A DNA stretch of 64,000 nucleotides, taken from positions 124,001 through 188,000 of the forward strand of contig BRXU01000023.1 of assembly GCA_030267565.1 (NCBI GenBank), in the 5' to 3' direction. Source of the stretch: Pleodorina starrii. Lineage: Eukaryota; Chlorophyta; Chlorophyceae; Chlamydomonadales; Volvocaceae. The notes below the pieces were generated by a model, which did not search any database, was not told the DNA's origin, and saw only the letters and a list, made by a program, of their open reading frames with translations. Shown piece after piece: positions 1 through 11,650 of the stretch (the stretch's first letter is position 1; each line of letters begins with the position of its first letter). A program made the position numbers and the translations under genes.

Positions 1-198
1 CCGGCGTTTGCGCGGACACCTGATACGCTTTGAACTTGGTGGCAAACACTTGCAGATCCGCACATAGCGCGCCCACCACCGCTTGGCGTCGGCACCGCCC
101 TTCTGTCCGTGCACGCACTGATATCCTCCGAAAGCGTTGGCTTTATTCCCGCCTGGACAGCGGTAGCACGAACTGTTTCCGCTTTCTTTGGCCCGCAG

Positions 199-3100
199 GA
201 GCTGGGCGGTGCCCCGCCACCCGAGATGATGGGCGACCTGGCAGCCTTGGAGGCGCGGGAGAGCGGGGGGCGGCCGGGCTTGGGGCGACCCCGGCGGCCC
301 GGGGACGACCTGCCGGACGACCACAAGGTGCGTGCGGCAAGAATACGGCTCGAGGGCTGTGTCAATTCCAGGTGCAATACAACGAGAGCGCCTAGTAAGC
401 ATCACGTCATATTAAGTAGCAGAAAATAAAAAGCGCTGTTGGGGGGATACTGGCTCAACTCGGCCACTATTTACCGTGTAACGACCCCCGCCGTCTCCTT
501 ACCATGCTACCAGATCTACATTGCGGGCTTGCCACCGGTCTTCAACGACGTGATGCTCAAGTCCATGTTCGAGCCGTTCGGTAACGTGAGCAGTTGGGCG
601 TGATGGGGTTTGGGTCCATGGGCTCAGATGTTACGCCCCTGGGAGGAAGTGCTTGCGCTTGGGTACGGTATGCGCCCATGAATTTGATCCACTCAGACGG
701 CGGGGCACGGCCATGCTGTAGCATTGGGAACTGGTGGATTTTCCAAAGCGATTCACAGGCAGCGTGTCAGGTTTGCGAAAGCACGGCAGGGTGCTGCGGT
801 GCTTGCCTAATCAAGTCCCCCGCCGCACACGCGTGCAAGCAAGCAGACCGCCTAGCATTTACAACGGATCCCACCCAATACCGCTTCCCAGGTGCTGTAT
901 GCCGTCGTCGCCACGGACGGCGCTGGGAACAGCCGCGGCTTCGGCTTCGTGCACATGCCGGACGCCGCCACGGCGAAGGCCGCACGTGATGGCATGGACG
1001 GGCGCGTGATCGAGGGCAAGCCGCTCACCGTCCGGCTCCGCAGGTGGGCGGCACTGAGGAAGCTGCACACGGAGGAGTAGCACAGGGATATAATGTCCTC
1101 CCCGTCATGAGATACACATACCAGGGCGTGCTGCACTCATGCTGCCATATTCGGAACGGAACCTGCATGTGCCACGTGTGACGGGTGCTGGCATAAGACC
1201 AGTACTTCTTTTATTTAGGTCTTGACAACCCGAGGGCAAGGTCAGGGCGAGCCCGGGTGCATAGCAACGCTGCATCCCACCGCGCATTTGATGCATACCT
1301 ACTACCCGTGGTGTCCAGGCCTGCGGGCTTGGCGTCGGCGGCAGAAATGTCACGCGTACCGAAGTCATGCTGTAATTATGCACCTTGCCCGCTTCCGCTC
1401 CTGTTCCTGCAGTGAGCGCAACGAGCCGCGGCAACGCGGCCCCGGCGGCCCCTCGTCGGGGGGCCTGGAGGGCGTGGACGATGCATGCAAGCTGTACCTG
1501 GGCCAGTTGCCGCCCACGACATCGGAGCAGGTGGGCTCGACCGGGTCTGGCTGATTTTCCTTGTGTAGGCGCTGCACGCGGCACGCGAGAACATGCCATG
1601 CATTGAGCTCGTTGGTCGTGTTGAGGGGGGGCAGCGACCCTCAGATGGTGGCTCCCTTGACCCAGCAGGGGACATGGATCATGGTTTTCAGAGGAATGTG
1701 CGGTGACGGGCGAATGGCCCATAGTTGGGCATGTTGGCGAGGGGAAATTAGATTGCAGCTGTTACGGCTCTAAGGGAGATCGGTGCCTGTCAATGTTGTG
1801 TCTCGACGGTGCGTGCAGCGTGTTTAGGCCTCACGGTTCCATATGCATTCTGTTCTCCCTTACACCTGCCTTGCCATGTGTCTTGAGCCCTGCCGGTTTT
1901 CCCTAACGCGCCTTTCGTGGCCCGCTTTCGCTCCTCTGTTTCTCGGCAGTTGCTCCGCCCGCTGTTCGAGCCATTTGGCCCAATCTTGGAGCTGCGCCTC
2001 ATCCGCGACAGGGACACCGGGGGCCTTAAGGTGGGAAGGAATTAGGGTTGGTTGGGTGCAATTGTTGTTGTTGCAAATGCAACAGGATTGCTGGGGGAAA
2101 TGGTAGCCGGCACTTGGAGCCAGGGTAGCCTGGATGTTCTGTTGTGAAAACACATGCACGGACGCCTGCCGGAAGCACTGCAAGCAGCTGAGGTGTGGGT
2201 GGCGGCATGAAAGACCAGTGCGTTGTTCATTCTTGTCCGGCCTGCCTTTCAAATAAGGAGCATGTGAAGTGCCAAGGGCGTCTAGTAGCCGAGGCGGAGT
2301 TGCAGGCATGATATTTATGCTCGGACCACGCCCGGGCACCTCAACTTGCCAAGACGCACACTGCCGCTCCTGATTCTCTTGCGCCACAGGGCTTTGGTTT
2401 CCTGACCATGTCGACTCCGGCGGCCGCCGCCGCGGTGATGCGCTCCATGCACGGCTACCGGATTGATGGCAAGACAATTGTGGTGAAGCAGGCGGGGGCG
2501 CCGCCGGGCAGCAACAAGGACGAGCACGGCCGCGACCACAGCCGCGACTACGGCCGCGACCACAACCGGGACCGGGGAGACTACCACCACCGAGACAGCA
2601 GGGACTACCACCGGGTGGGTGGCAGGGTTGGCAGGGCAGGAGGGACGGGAGGGACGCGGCGGCAGGGCAGGAGGGACGCGGCGGCGTTGTGTCATGTCGC
2701 TGCGTCCAGTGTTCATAGCTTCCTGTGCGTGCGTGCATGTTATGCTAGCCAACGCAGGTTTTTGTTCCTGGTACTTGCTCTTGTCGTTTGGATGGATCTT
2801 TGTAGTAATCGTTTTGATGCCTGCTTCCCTCACGTTCGTGCCAGTCGCTCCAGTCCGCATGCGCAAACCCAGATGCCGATTGGCTGCCTGTGCAATGTGC
2901 AGGGAGGAAAGCCGGACGGCCCTGGACGCATGATGGGGCCAATGACGCCAGGAGGGCCGCCGCCACCCCCGGGCCACTACCCGCATGGCCCCGCGCCGCC
3001 GCCTGGGGGCCCTCCGCCGCCCTACCCGCCACCCGGTGGGCCGTATCCGCCCACGGGCCCTCCGCCGCCGTATCCGCCCCCCCACCCACATGGGCACCCT

Positions 3101-3601
3101 TACCCGCACCCTGGAGGACACTACCCGCACCCGTCTTACGGTGCCCCCTATCCGCCGGGAGGTCCGCCGCCGCCGTACCCCGGGGCACCACCGCCGCCGC
3201 ACTACGGCGCGCCGCCGCCTGGGCCGCCGCCACCACCCGGTGCTCCTTACCACCCATACGGAGCGCCGATGCCGCCCGAGCTTGCTTATGGTGGAGCACA
3301 GCCACCGCCTTACGGCGCGCCGCCGCAGCAGCCGTACGGCTACGGAGCCGCAGGCGGCTACCCGCCGGACTACAGCTCCGCAGGTTACGGCGCACCACCC
3401 CCGCCACCGGCACCCTCGTATCCTCCACCCCTGCCGCCCTCGCAGCCGCCTCCCCCCCCGCCGGATTCGGCCCCGGGAGGCGGTGCTGAAGCCCAGCCGC
3501 CGTTGCCCCCGAGCAACAACAGCGACGTGCAACACCAGCAACAGCAGCAGCTCACCGAGTACGAGCGGTTTATGGCGGAGATGCAACGCAGTTACTCCTG
3601 A
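199..3601 (+). CDS. SF1: SF1/branchpoint-binding-like splicing factor, two RRMs and Pro-rich tail (5' partial)
   Basis: Exons read as 199-327, 514-585, 892-1043, 1413-1530, 1950-2030, 2390-2614, 2903-3601 (TGA); phases agree throughout and give 491 residues. Two RNA-recognition motifs are visible: the first has RNP2 IYIAGL and RNP1 SRGFGFVHM, the second RNP2 LYLGQL and RNP1 LKGFGFLTM followed by MHGYRIDGKTIVVKQAG. An Arg-Asp repeat stretch (RDYGRDHNRDRGD) and a long PPPPY/PPGG tail follow. The first visible exon begins ELGGAPPP, which matches the segment after the zinc knuckles of SF1/BBP proteins, and the second RRM resembles the single RRM of land-plant SF1. I infer that the KH and zinc-knuckle exons lie left of the window. 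SF1 recognises the intron branch point in early spliceosomes in the nucleus. Two RRMs rather than one is unusual. It could instead be another two-RRM hnRNP-like protein. Confidence 0.7.
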
Positions 3602-4823
3602 TCGTTGGCGGTGAAGCTGGTAGATGGCAGGTGTTTGCTTGAATATAGAGTCGTAAGGTTTTGATGCTGTTCTAGGGGCCAGCCCGTGGCAAGGTACGAA
3701 TCGGGTTGGCGACGGTAGTGCTCTGCGAGTTGCAATGTTCGGACTAAGGCACTGTCGCTGGCAATGGCTGGAGTCAGGGCACAACGCGATGTCTGGAACA
3801 GTTTTAGAGTGGCTTTCAGTCGTGGCGGATGTCAAAACTTTCCTGATCTTGTTGGCGGAGTTGACGGTTTACGATGATACCGACTTGCTCGCAAGTGCAC
3901 GACAACAGGATACGCCAGCCGCTGGCCGTTGCTGGTGTTTTGACTGATATTGCTAGCTCCGTTGCTGCTGTGGACTATCTCGCGGGGGGAGACAAACGTT
4001 GCTTATGGGGACCTACACGGTAGGAGTTTCGGGGAATCGCTGCTGTACGTGTTTCCGATGGACGTGGGTCTGGCGATGGCACAACACACACGGCAGATAT
4101 TACCCCTCCTCGTAACTCTACGCCAGAGGAGCTTTGCAAGCCCCAAAACAACGCTCCATCAAATCATCAATGAAGGCCGCTACGGGTACGAGGCCCACTT
4201 ACGGTTGCACGTGCTTACAAAAACTGCAACACCATTGCGTGGCGAATCACGATCCTCCCATACGCATGGGACAGGCAAAGACAGTTGCCCCATGCCATCT
4301 TCCAGAGCTTCCAAAAAGGGCTCAACAACCCAGCACCGTTCCCCAAGAAGTACTCCTATCAGAGAGCCACCACAACCCGCAAGTAAACATAGAGGGTAAA
4401 AAGGAGCTACTTGGAGGGAATGTTTTAGACACAATCCCTTTCGAAAGGAACATCTCCCGTGGAGTAACACAAAGACAACCTGCCCCTGCAAGGTCCAAGC
4501 ATTAACTCGCCCGTACATCGTCATTCGACAAGTTAACCTACGACGGCATACAGGGTTTGTCACATACATTTGCTCGCCTCAGATTGCATCGGACCGCGCA
4601 TAAGAAAGAGGTCCGGTTACGTGTATACGGCTTGCCCGTAGGCATGGAAAGGCATGAATGGGCTGGGTGGGGCGCTGGGGCCCACAGTCAATCCTGGCTG
4701 TAAAAGACATGGTCCTGCTACGCTCACGACCTCATATTACAGGTGCCGCTGTCCAGTCCGCGCGCCCCGGCAGGTTAAGAACCCAAACACACGGCTGCTA
4801 CGGCTTCGTGTGTCCCCGTGCGA
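3602..4823. other. Intergenic spacer, no gene recognised
   Basis: The spacer lies between the SF1-like gene and the small membrane-protein gene, which converge on it. Open frames are short on both strands and show neither splice-supported continuity nor a recognisable domain. No TGTAA is present within the first kilobase after the SF1-like stop, so its 3' end is not located. Confidence 0.5.
4737..4741 (-). terminator. TGTAA polyadenylation signal
   Basis: TGTAA on the minus strand, 83 bases past the stop codon of the small membrane-protein gene. TGTAA is the usual polyadenylation signal in volvocine algae. Confidence 0.5.
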
Positions 4824-5154
4824 TTAGTCGTCACCCGGAGGGCGAATACCCATCTTGAGCTTCTCCCGCTTGATTTGCTTGGCGCCCAGCTTTTTCTTTG
4901 GACGCGCAGGCGCAAGAGCGGCCATGCGCCGGTAGTTAAAGTATGAATACAAAAGGACCGCGGCCACCGCGCCCACTACGACCCCAAGCACCACAACGAC
5001 AGTGTAGGAGCCGTCGTCCCCGCTAGTAGTGTCCTGCACCGAAGGACACAGTGTCAGAAATAAGCAAGCCGAACAGCCGTGTTTGCATTCCTCGATGATC
5101 TGAATTGTGCTCGAGGGACTGGCCGAAGACACTTGCCTGAGTTTCTGCAGACAT
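4824..5154 (-). CDS. 75-residue single-pass membrane protein with basic C-terminal tail
   Basis: Two exons: 5154-5137 (ATG TCT GCA GAA ACT CAG) and 5033-4824 (TAA). The intron has a GC donor in perfect GC-donor context (CAG|GCAAGT) and acceptor GTGCAG; both exons are in phase 0. The downstream exon has no in-frame ATG of its own, so the tiny first exon decides the start. The protein reads MSAETQDTTSGDDGS, a membrane segment of about 20 hydrophobic residues (YTVVVVLGVVVGAVAAVLLY), then a Lys/Arg-rich tail containing KKKLGAKQIKREKLKMG and ending PPGDD. Short plant membrane proteins of unknown function share this kind of KKK...KREKLKxG...PG tail; I recall that similarity but cannot verify it here. 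A small tail-anchored or type I-like protein with cytosolic basic tail is inferred. Function unknown. Confidence 0.75.
5034..5136 (-). other. GC-AG intron (103 nt)
   Basis: Donor CAG|GCAAGT and acceptor GTGCAG|GAC on the minus strand join ATG-containing exon 5154-5137 to the membrane-protein exon in frame. No GT donor gives an in-frame ATG start. Confidence 0.7.
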
Positions 5155-6076
5155 CGTAGCAGGCTCGCTCCCCTACCCTAACCTTAAGTGTTAAAGTAGA
5201 AGCGCAACCGGTACTTCTGCAAACGCAAAACGCCGTGTGACCGTGACCTGTCAAGGCTCACTACCCCCAGTATCTGACCAGCGTAAGTTGGTTTCAATGG
5301 AACGGTACTTGCTATGAATTGCTTTGGGCGGACGAGTAATATTTCCTGGACGGCTCCATTTTTGGTTCCAGATACGACTGTGAATTAAGCAAGAGAAACC
5401 CACATGTCGCTGTTGCAGCAGCATATCCTGTTGATACAGCAAGGCTGTATACTGCCCAGATTGATACATGAACATCATTTCAGTCTCCGCTGGAAATTGG
5501 AGTGGGCTCAAGGACCGAGTGCGGCGTGAACGGGGATATCTTAGCTTGCCTGTGTTTACGCAAACCTTCGATTGCCCAGGAGAGTTGATAGGGTAGAGCT
5601 TGTGGATGGCCACCTTGGCCCCTGTTGTCGCAGTGCGCTCCAGAAGGGTACCGTAGAGCAGAGGCATGAGGCGTTACACATGTACGAGCCAAAAATGGCT
5701 GGTAACATGTGTCCCCCCACAACGGTTATCCGTCAAGGGGCAGCTGGGGGCAGAGCAAAGGGGGCAGCTGGTCGTGCACTGCAGCAGGGACGGCTAGTGC
5801 AAAGGGGAGGGGCAGCCAGATTAGACAGCATTGAGCCACCCGAACGAGCGTGTCCGTGGGGAAAATGGCTCAGAAACCCACGCCCATAGGGGAGTAAGCC
5901 TTCAGGCTCCCCACTTGGCGACGGCCCCCGGCCACCGCCGGCGCGCCGATAGACCAGACAACAACTTGGGGCCTGAAAATGGAAGAACCCTGAGTCATCG
6001 ACGCCCCAAGAAAACAGATGATGACGTAGTGAACGGATAAGTAATACGGAAACCATCCGACTGCACCTCTGTGGCC

Positions 6077-6108
6077 GTGAACACGCTCTCGTTGGAGAGC
6101 GTGTTCAC
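6077..6108. repeat. Perfect 14-bp hairpin with 4-nt loop
   Basis: GTGAACACGCTCTC at 6077-6090 is exactly mirrored by its reverse complement at 6095-6108, with loop GTTG. Confidence 0.85.
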
Positions 6109-6116
6109 ACAGGAAA

Positions 6117-6164
6117 GGGTGGGATTCGGTTGGTCCGCGTCACCCTCAAGAATGAATCCCACCC
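6117..6164. repeat. 11-bp inverted repeat next to the hairpin
   Basis: GGGTGGGATTC at 6117-6127 and its reverse complement at 6154-6164 are separated by 26 bases. With the hairpin immediately upstream this makes two consecutive potential stem-loops. Confidence 0.75.
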
Positions 6165-8296
6165 GCCTTTTCCCGGGAATCCCAGGGCCACGAAGCCTCG
6201 TAGACGGCCCCCGAATTTGCCGACTTTGCGATTAATGGCTCTGTCCGTAAGACTGGGGCCAGCGGGCAGTGCAGCCATACGAAACGCGTACGAGCCGCCC
6301 CAACCATCGACAGAACTTGCATGGCCGTAAGCGAGGTTGAAGTCCCCCCGCCCCCCGCCACCCGAAGCATGACACCAGGGATACCTGCTGGGCATCCCAG
6401 GGTCGGACGTTCCAGGGCTCTCCCCTTTGCTTGGAACATGCGTGTTGGGCTGGGTGGGCTGTGCACTTGGTGCTGCGCGAGTCGCAGGCTGAGGGATCCA
6501 AGGCCCTCAGCCCTGGAGATGTCCATCGCATCTGACGGATCGCATGCGGCGGATTAAACCCGGGCACTGCTTGAAGGGATTCGTTAGTCGGCGGATAGTC
6601 ACGGTTCCTGCCTTTCTGCCGCCGGTTGGTTCTGAGTGATGACCCTTGGTTCCGGGTGCTCGCCTATATGGGGAATCCGCTTCTGCCACAGCAGCTAGAA
6701 GAAAGGCCTCGCCCCGCGTTGAGGTCAGGCAACCGTCCTCAGTTGGGTGCTGTGTATTGCGCATAAATTGGCAATCGCGCGGTCGCTGAGCTGAAACACA
6801 TTATGCCTGGCTGGGAGGAGCCTGCCGAGGAGGGGAGCAGCCCTCTCGGCGAGCAGAACGCAGTTATGCATGGAAGTGAAGGTGTTTTGCGGCTAAGTGT
6901 TTGGACCCGACCGGGGCCCGCTCATGGTCAGGTGATTGGCGCCAGTTGCAGGCAGCACGCAGCAGTACAGAGCTGGGCGACTTGCAAGGGAATATCCCGC
7001 GACAGTGGCTGATGGCAGCACGGGTCGTGGCGCCGCTGACCCCGAAGCGTCGGGCTGAGACTATTCCGGGGAAGGACCAGGTCGAGCAAGAATTGCATAA
7101 CGCCTTGGCTGGGGGCTGGCGGACGGCCGCTGGCGGCGGCTGGCGGACACACTGCATGTTGCGGTGTGGTACCACCAGGCAGTTGAAGGAGCTGTGGGTA
7201 GCGGCGCACCAGGGCGCACCGGCGCCTAGTCAACGGGGCTCCAGGAGTTCATTTGGTGTTACCGCAGGTGTAGGCGGGGACCGTGCAGCTCATGGTGAAT
7301 GCGACGCCTTCGGAAGACTGTCCATTGGGAGAACGAAAAGAAAGGAGCCTACTTGCGCCTGACGGTGGATGTTATCACGCTTGCTGAGGCCGCGAGCTAG
7401 ACCGGTGCCCAGAGCCCAGTATGCCAGAGCCTCCTTGCACGTCCAGAGTTCCAGACAGCATCAGTCTTAAAAGCAGTGCGAAGGGGTGGACCAGCTGTTG
7501 ACGCGCCTTGAAGCTGGGACAGACCCTTCCTTACGGTCTGGGACGTGGCGCTGGCGGTGCTCAGTGCGATGGGGTTAGCTGTCGTTCGGTGGCAGCGACC
7601 TACCCGAGCCCCGAGAGTACACTTCTTTGTTGCCCATAGTGGGCGTGTCCGCCGACTCCCACCCTCGAGCGGCTGTGTCTTCGAGCTACTCCTGGTAGGG
7701 CGCCCAGCACATAGTGAGTGCTTTCACCGTGAGTGCTTTCACCACGCTGCTGTGGGCACTTGCTGCCGGAGGGATGCCCCGTCCCGAACGGAAGGGGTTT
7801 AAGATTTTCCGACAGCCTTTAGTGCTTTTCCCCATGTCGTCCACTTAAAACTACCACTCTTTGAAAAGGGGAAGGCAGAGAACACCCCAGCTTCAAGGTT
7901 GCCACGCCGTCAAGCCTTAGGTTTGAAGGCTATTGACTCATGGTTCAACCGTGCCTCAAACCCGTCCAACTCATTGGGTCTGCTGTGACCAACGACGAAA
8001 TGCTCTGTAGACGGGGGTGTGGAAAGATTTGAATTCCACGCAGACAGTTACAGGCGGATGATTCCGCCCTCCACCGCCTCGATCGCACGCGTCCACCGAC
8101 ATTGACTGTTACGGTCAATGTCACGCCAGAATAGCCGACACAGGATCCTGGCACAGCCTGCTTTAGCCTACGCATGTCGCAATGAGACATGAAGCCGGCT
8201 CGTGCGCCACACATTCACACCCGCTCACTGCAAGAACTTATTGCATCCGTGACGCTCCCGGGAGACCCGAGTCATGCCATGCTATCCCTGAAAGCC

Positions 8297-8301
8297 TTAC
8301 A
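8297..8301 (-). terminator. TGTAA polyadenylation signal
   Basis: TGTAA on the minus strand about 145 bases beyond the stop codon of the ADP/ATP carrier gene. Confidence 0.5.
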
Positions 8302-8444
8302 CCAAAGCGCTACCCGATCTAAAGCAGACCTGGAACGCGGTCAGTTTAATCAGCCCGTAACCACTCCTGGTTTCGGTAAAGAATGTTGTTGCAGTCATGT
8401 TGCGAAGCTTAAGCCCTGCCGCTCGTCCATGCACTACAGGCCGC

Positions 8445-9958
8445 TTAGGCCTCGCCGCTGCCGTACTTCTTGCCGAGGAGGAAGACCTGCAGCTGGTCGT
8501 AGCCCGCCAGCACACCAGCGCCCGCCACGGCGCGCAGGATGTTCGCGCCCGCGCCCTTGAAGAGAGACTTGGTGCCCTCGTTCTTCACGATCTCCTGGAA
8601 GCAGTGGAACGAGCTGTTGTACTTGACCGCCGCCCCCGAGGTCATCATCATGCGACGGCGAATCGTATCGATGGGGTAAGAGGCCAGGCCTGCAAGTATA
8701 GGGAACCAAGGGTATATGTGAGGACGTCGAAGGTAAGTTCAGACCGTTAAATGATCATGCATAGACCCGTGACCAGAATACAGGTCATGGTTCCCGCCAG
8801 CCCTTAAACGGCAGTTGGTACGACACGCAATGACATTCCTAGTGTCTTCATGGCAAGAGTGGCACCCGTTCCTCACCGGCGCCGATGGTAATGCCCCAGC
8901 CAAGCAGGAACGAGGCCAGGAAGTTGTTGGCCAGATTGCCGACCAGCACCACCGGCTTGAGCGAGTCGTACATGCCGAAGTACAGGCCACGGTACACCAC
9001 AATGCCGACGCACGAGATGTTGAAGCCGCGGTACAGGCCAACGACGCCGTCAGACGCGATCGTCTTCCGGTACACGTCCAGCAGGCCGTTGAACTGGCGA
9101 TCACCGCCACCCTTCTTGGCTGACTTGGCGTCGTTCGCCAGGCGGGTACGGGCGTAGTCCAGGGAGTACACGAAAGCCAGCGAAACGGCGCCCGCGGCAC
9201 CACCCGAGGCCATGTTGCCTGAAGTTTAGGCAAAGGCAGCAGAAGCTTGAAGAGACTGTTTGTCCAACAAACCTCAAGGTAGCATACATCTTGGCGATCT
9301 GTACTGGTGGGCGTCATACAGGGCGTGTCGACTGAAGGGCCCCAACCCCTTATCACCCGGATGCCCATTCATGCATGCACACCGCACATACCCGCGAACC
9401 ACTTCCAGTACTCCTTGTCCTTGTTGAAGCCGAACATGCGCTTGAACTTGTCCTTGAAGGCGAAGTTCAGCGCCTGTTAACCAGCACGAAGAATAGGTTT
9501 TCATTGAAGGAATACTGCTTGTAATGAAATATGGACTGTTCCGCATGAAGTGCGTCAACGTGACCATCTCGGCGCGAAATCATCACAGCCCGAACAGGAC
9601 CACAGCCGATCACCTGAGTCGGGAAGTAGCGAATCACGTTCGCCGTGTTGCCGCGCCACAACGCCATGGTGCCCTCGTCACGCATAGTCCGCACAAAGCA
9701 GTCACCGATGCCCTTGTAAGGGGCAGCCAGGCGGCCCTGCTTGATCATCTCATCCTGGTTCTGGATGAGCAGCTTGACGCGCTCAATAGGTGCAGCGGCC
9801 GTCTTGGAGACAGCAGCGGACACACCACCCGCCAGGAAGTCCTGCGAGGCATACAGACAATCAACCATCAGCGTGCCGCCGCCTCGAACGCGCCAGCAAA
9901 GCAGCCAGTAATAGATCTCAGCAAAAATACTTACGACGAGGAAGTTCTTGTCGCCCAT
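8445..9958 (-). CDS. ANT1: Mitochondrial ADP/ATP carrier (adenine nucleotide translocator)
   Basis: Five exons on the minus strand: 9958-9935, 9841-9614, 9473-9392, 9218-8877, 8689-8445 (TAA); total 921 nt, 306 residues, the normal length for the family. It exchanges cytosolic ADP for matrix ATP across the inner mitochondrial membrane. All three mitochondrial-carrier signatures are present: PIERVK at residues 26-31, the plant-type YSLDYARTR in repeat two (Ser replacing the usual Pro, as in plant carriers), and YPIDTIRRR in repeat three. The RRRMMM hallmark that separates ADP/ATP carriers from other members of the family lies at residues 236-241. The start MGDKNFLV is an eight-codon first exon with a strong GTAAGT donor; there is no cleavable presequence. 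I see nothing broken. Confidence 0.96.
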
Positions 9959-10039
9959 CTTACACGGTTCAACACCTTCCGAAAGGAGGTTCCGTGATTA
10001 ACAGGGCAACAGGCTGTGTGACGGACTAGAGCTACGCAA

Positions 10040-10290
10040 CTTGGGCACGCGCTGTGTAGCGCTGCCAGTGAGTCACAGAAGAACGTCAAAATGTAGAGAA
10101 TCATGCGGATGGACTTGCTTTAAATCCTAAAGGCCGCCCTGGAGCCATCACGCGCCGTAGGATTTCGTTGTCTGTGTCCAACGGCAACCGTTTCCAGCTT
10201 GGTTATTAGCTGCTGTAAATATAGATTGATAGTCTGGTGGGCTTCGTGCACAGTGCCACACCATGCTGCTGCTCCTTATGGCCGTTTGTG
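10040..10290. repeat. Diverged repeat, copy A
   Basis: It shares ordered blocks with copy B 1.37 kb away: GCACGCGCT.TG.AGCG.TGCCA, CCTGGAGCCATCACGCG, GTGTCCAA.GGCAAC.G and GTTTCCAGC, then CCATGCTGCTGCTC. Spacing is roughly conserved. Confidence 0.65.
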
Positions 10291-11407
10291 CTGCGTTGAA
10301 AGCATGTCGCGGACTCGCACGGTGCGAAAGGGCGCGCCCGATGCTTCTGTGGCGCGCTGAAGATGCTGCGTTACGCCTTCGATTTCCAAGAGTGCTCAAG
10401 TGGAGGCTGAAGCTCTTCGCTAGGCCAACCCTTCTGGAGGGCAACACCCATGTTCCGAGCGGCTGTCGCCGCAACCACCCTTTTATCCATTACGGCCGCA
10501 AAACATGTGTGCTGGCTACCGATTGCAGAAATTGTCCCGAAATTTACAGTGCTGGGTGCTTGCGGAAACGCTTCGAGCGGGTGCTCTCAGACAAAGCTAA
10601 GAGGCCGCACGGGCGCTGGTCCGCTGGACCCCGGGGACATCTACCGCAGCACGGCTGGAGCAAGCAGCGGCCACTAAGGGGGACTTTATTTTCGTTTGCT
10701 TGGAGCATTAGCCTGGTACTCGTTACGGTGGGCTTCAGACCCTTGCCCGCAGCAAGGCATCCCTGACGCGTTTGCGTCCTCGATAACTCAATTTATTCGT
10801 GGCCCACAACAGGACAATGTCGAATGAGACATGGTTCCCCTGTAGAGTAGTGAAGTCTCACAGCAGAAAGACCGGGCGTGTTAGGTGGGCGACAGGGCAG
10901 CCGTATTGCAAACTCGGGCGGCAAAGCCCTTTTGTGACTAGCAGGGCAAGCTGGGAACTTGGCTGTGTGACGAACTATCCAAGTGGGAGGGTAAAATAAT
11001 TTTGAACAGAACCCGTGAGAAAAATGAATACTGAAAGGACCCCCGGGACCTACCCACCTACCTGCCGTGCAGTACTGCAGTCCTCAAAAATATGCAGTCC
11101 ACAAAAAAGTCTTAACCATCCAGGAAACAGCTTGTAACGCCGGGGTCACACGTACTACTTATTCAAAATACCGGAACAGGCATTTGACCAAGGACGAGAG
11201 ATTTCCCCGCCCAGTTGCAACCTGGCGACACAGCCGAAACCCTGATGCAATAGCAGGTTTTACACACGTCATTTCCGACGCAGTTGCTTATAACGAAACA
11301 GTTTGTCATGTTTTGTGTGCCGTAATGTGTCGTACACATTACTAACGCTCTCTTGAGTCACACGGCCTGAAGTTGCGTCCCCCCCCCCCGAACTATCTGC
11401 TGGTCAA

Positions 11408-11650
11408 ATAGGCACGCGCTATGCAGCGTTGCCAACAAGACACTTTGGTAATTGCAAGTGGATGGGCTGGTGGATTGTACGAGACACAAAACCCAGACAG
11501 GCCCTCCTGGAGCCATCACGCGTAGTACGTTCAATTCGATGTATGCGTGTCCAATGGCAACGGTTTCCAGCAAACTTAGCACTGTCCTGGACGATATCCG
11601 AAAGGCTTGTGTGCTCGCAATGCCCAGCCATGCTGCTGCTCTTCCAGGTC
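11408..11650. repeat. Diverged repeat, copy B
   Basis: This is the second copy of the segment at 10040-10290, in the same orientation. Read on the minus strand, both copies encode a similar short peptide pattern (SSSM..HC...., then AGN.C.WT), which may be chance carry-over from the DNA similarity or a remnant of coding sequence. Confidence 0.65.

Larger units (their letters stand above)
5155..8444. other. Long intergenic region, no gene recognised
   Basis: This 3.3-kb region separates the small membrane-protein gene from the 3' end of the ADP/ATP carrier. The longest plausible open frame (6901-7362, plus strand, about 150 residues) has no recognisable domain and no splice continuation. The region holds two neighbouring inverted repeats at 6077-6164, a perfect 15-bp tandem pair at 7714-7743 and a 9-bp hairpin at 8098-8122. 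It may contain mobile-element debris or an unrecognised lineage-specific gene. Confidence 0.4.

Noticed and set aside
2315..3835. A 506-residue minus-strand frame
   Set aside because: It is antisense to the Pro-rich tail of the SF1-like gene; its Arg/Val runs are the complement of CCG/CAC-type codons.
6901..7362. A 153-codon plus-strand frame
   Set aside because: It contains small internal tandem repeats (GGWRTAAGGGWRT) and no domain; adjacent splice sites do not extend it.
10450..10677. A 75-codon plus-strand frame with a signal-peptide-like start
   Set aside because: The frame is short, lies in a repeat-containing spacer, has no conserved motif, and has no splice continuation or polyadenylation signal in a convincing place.
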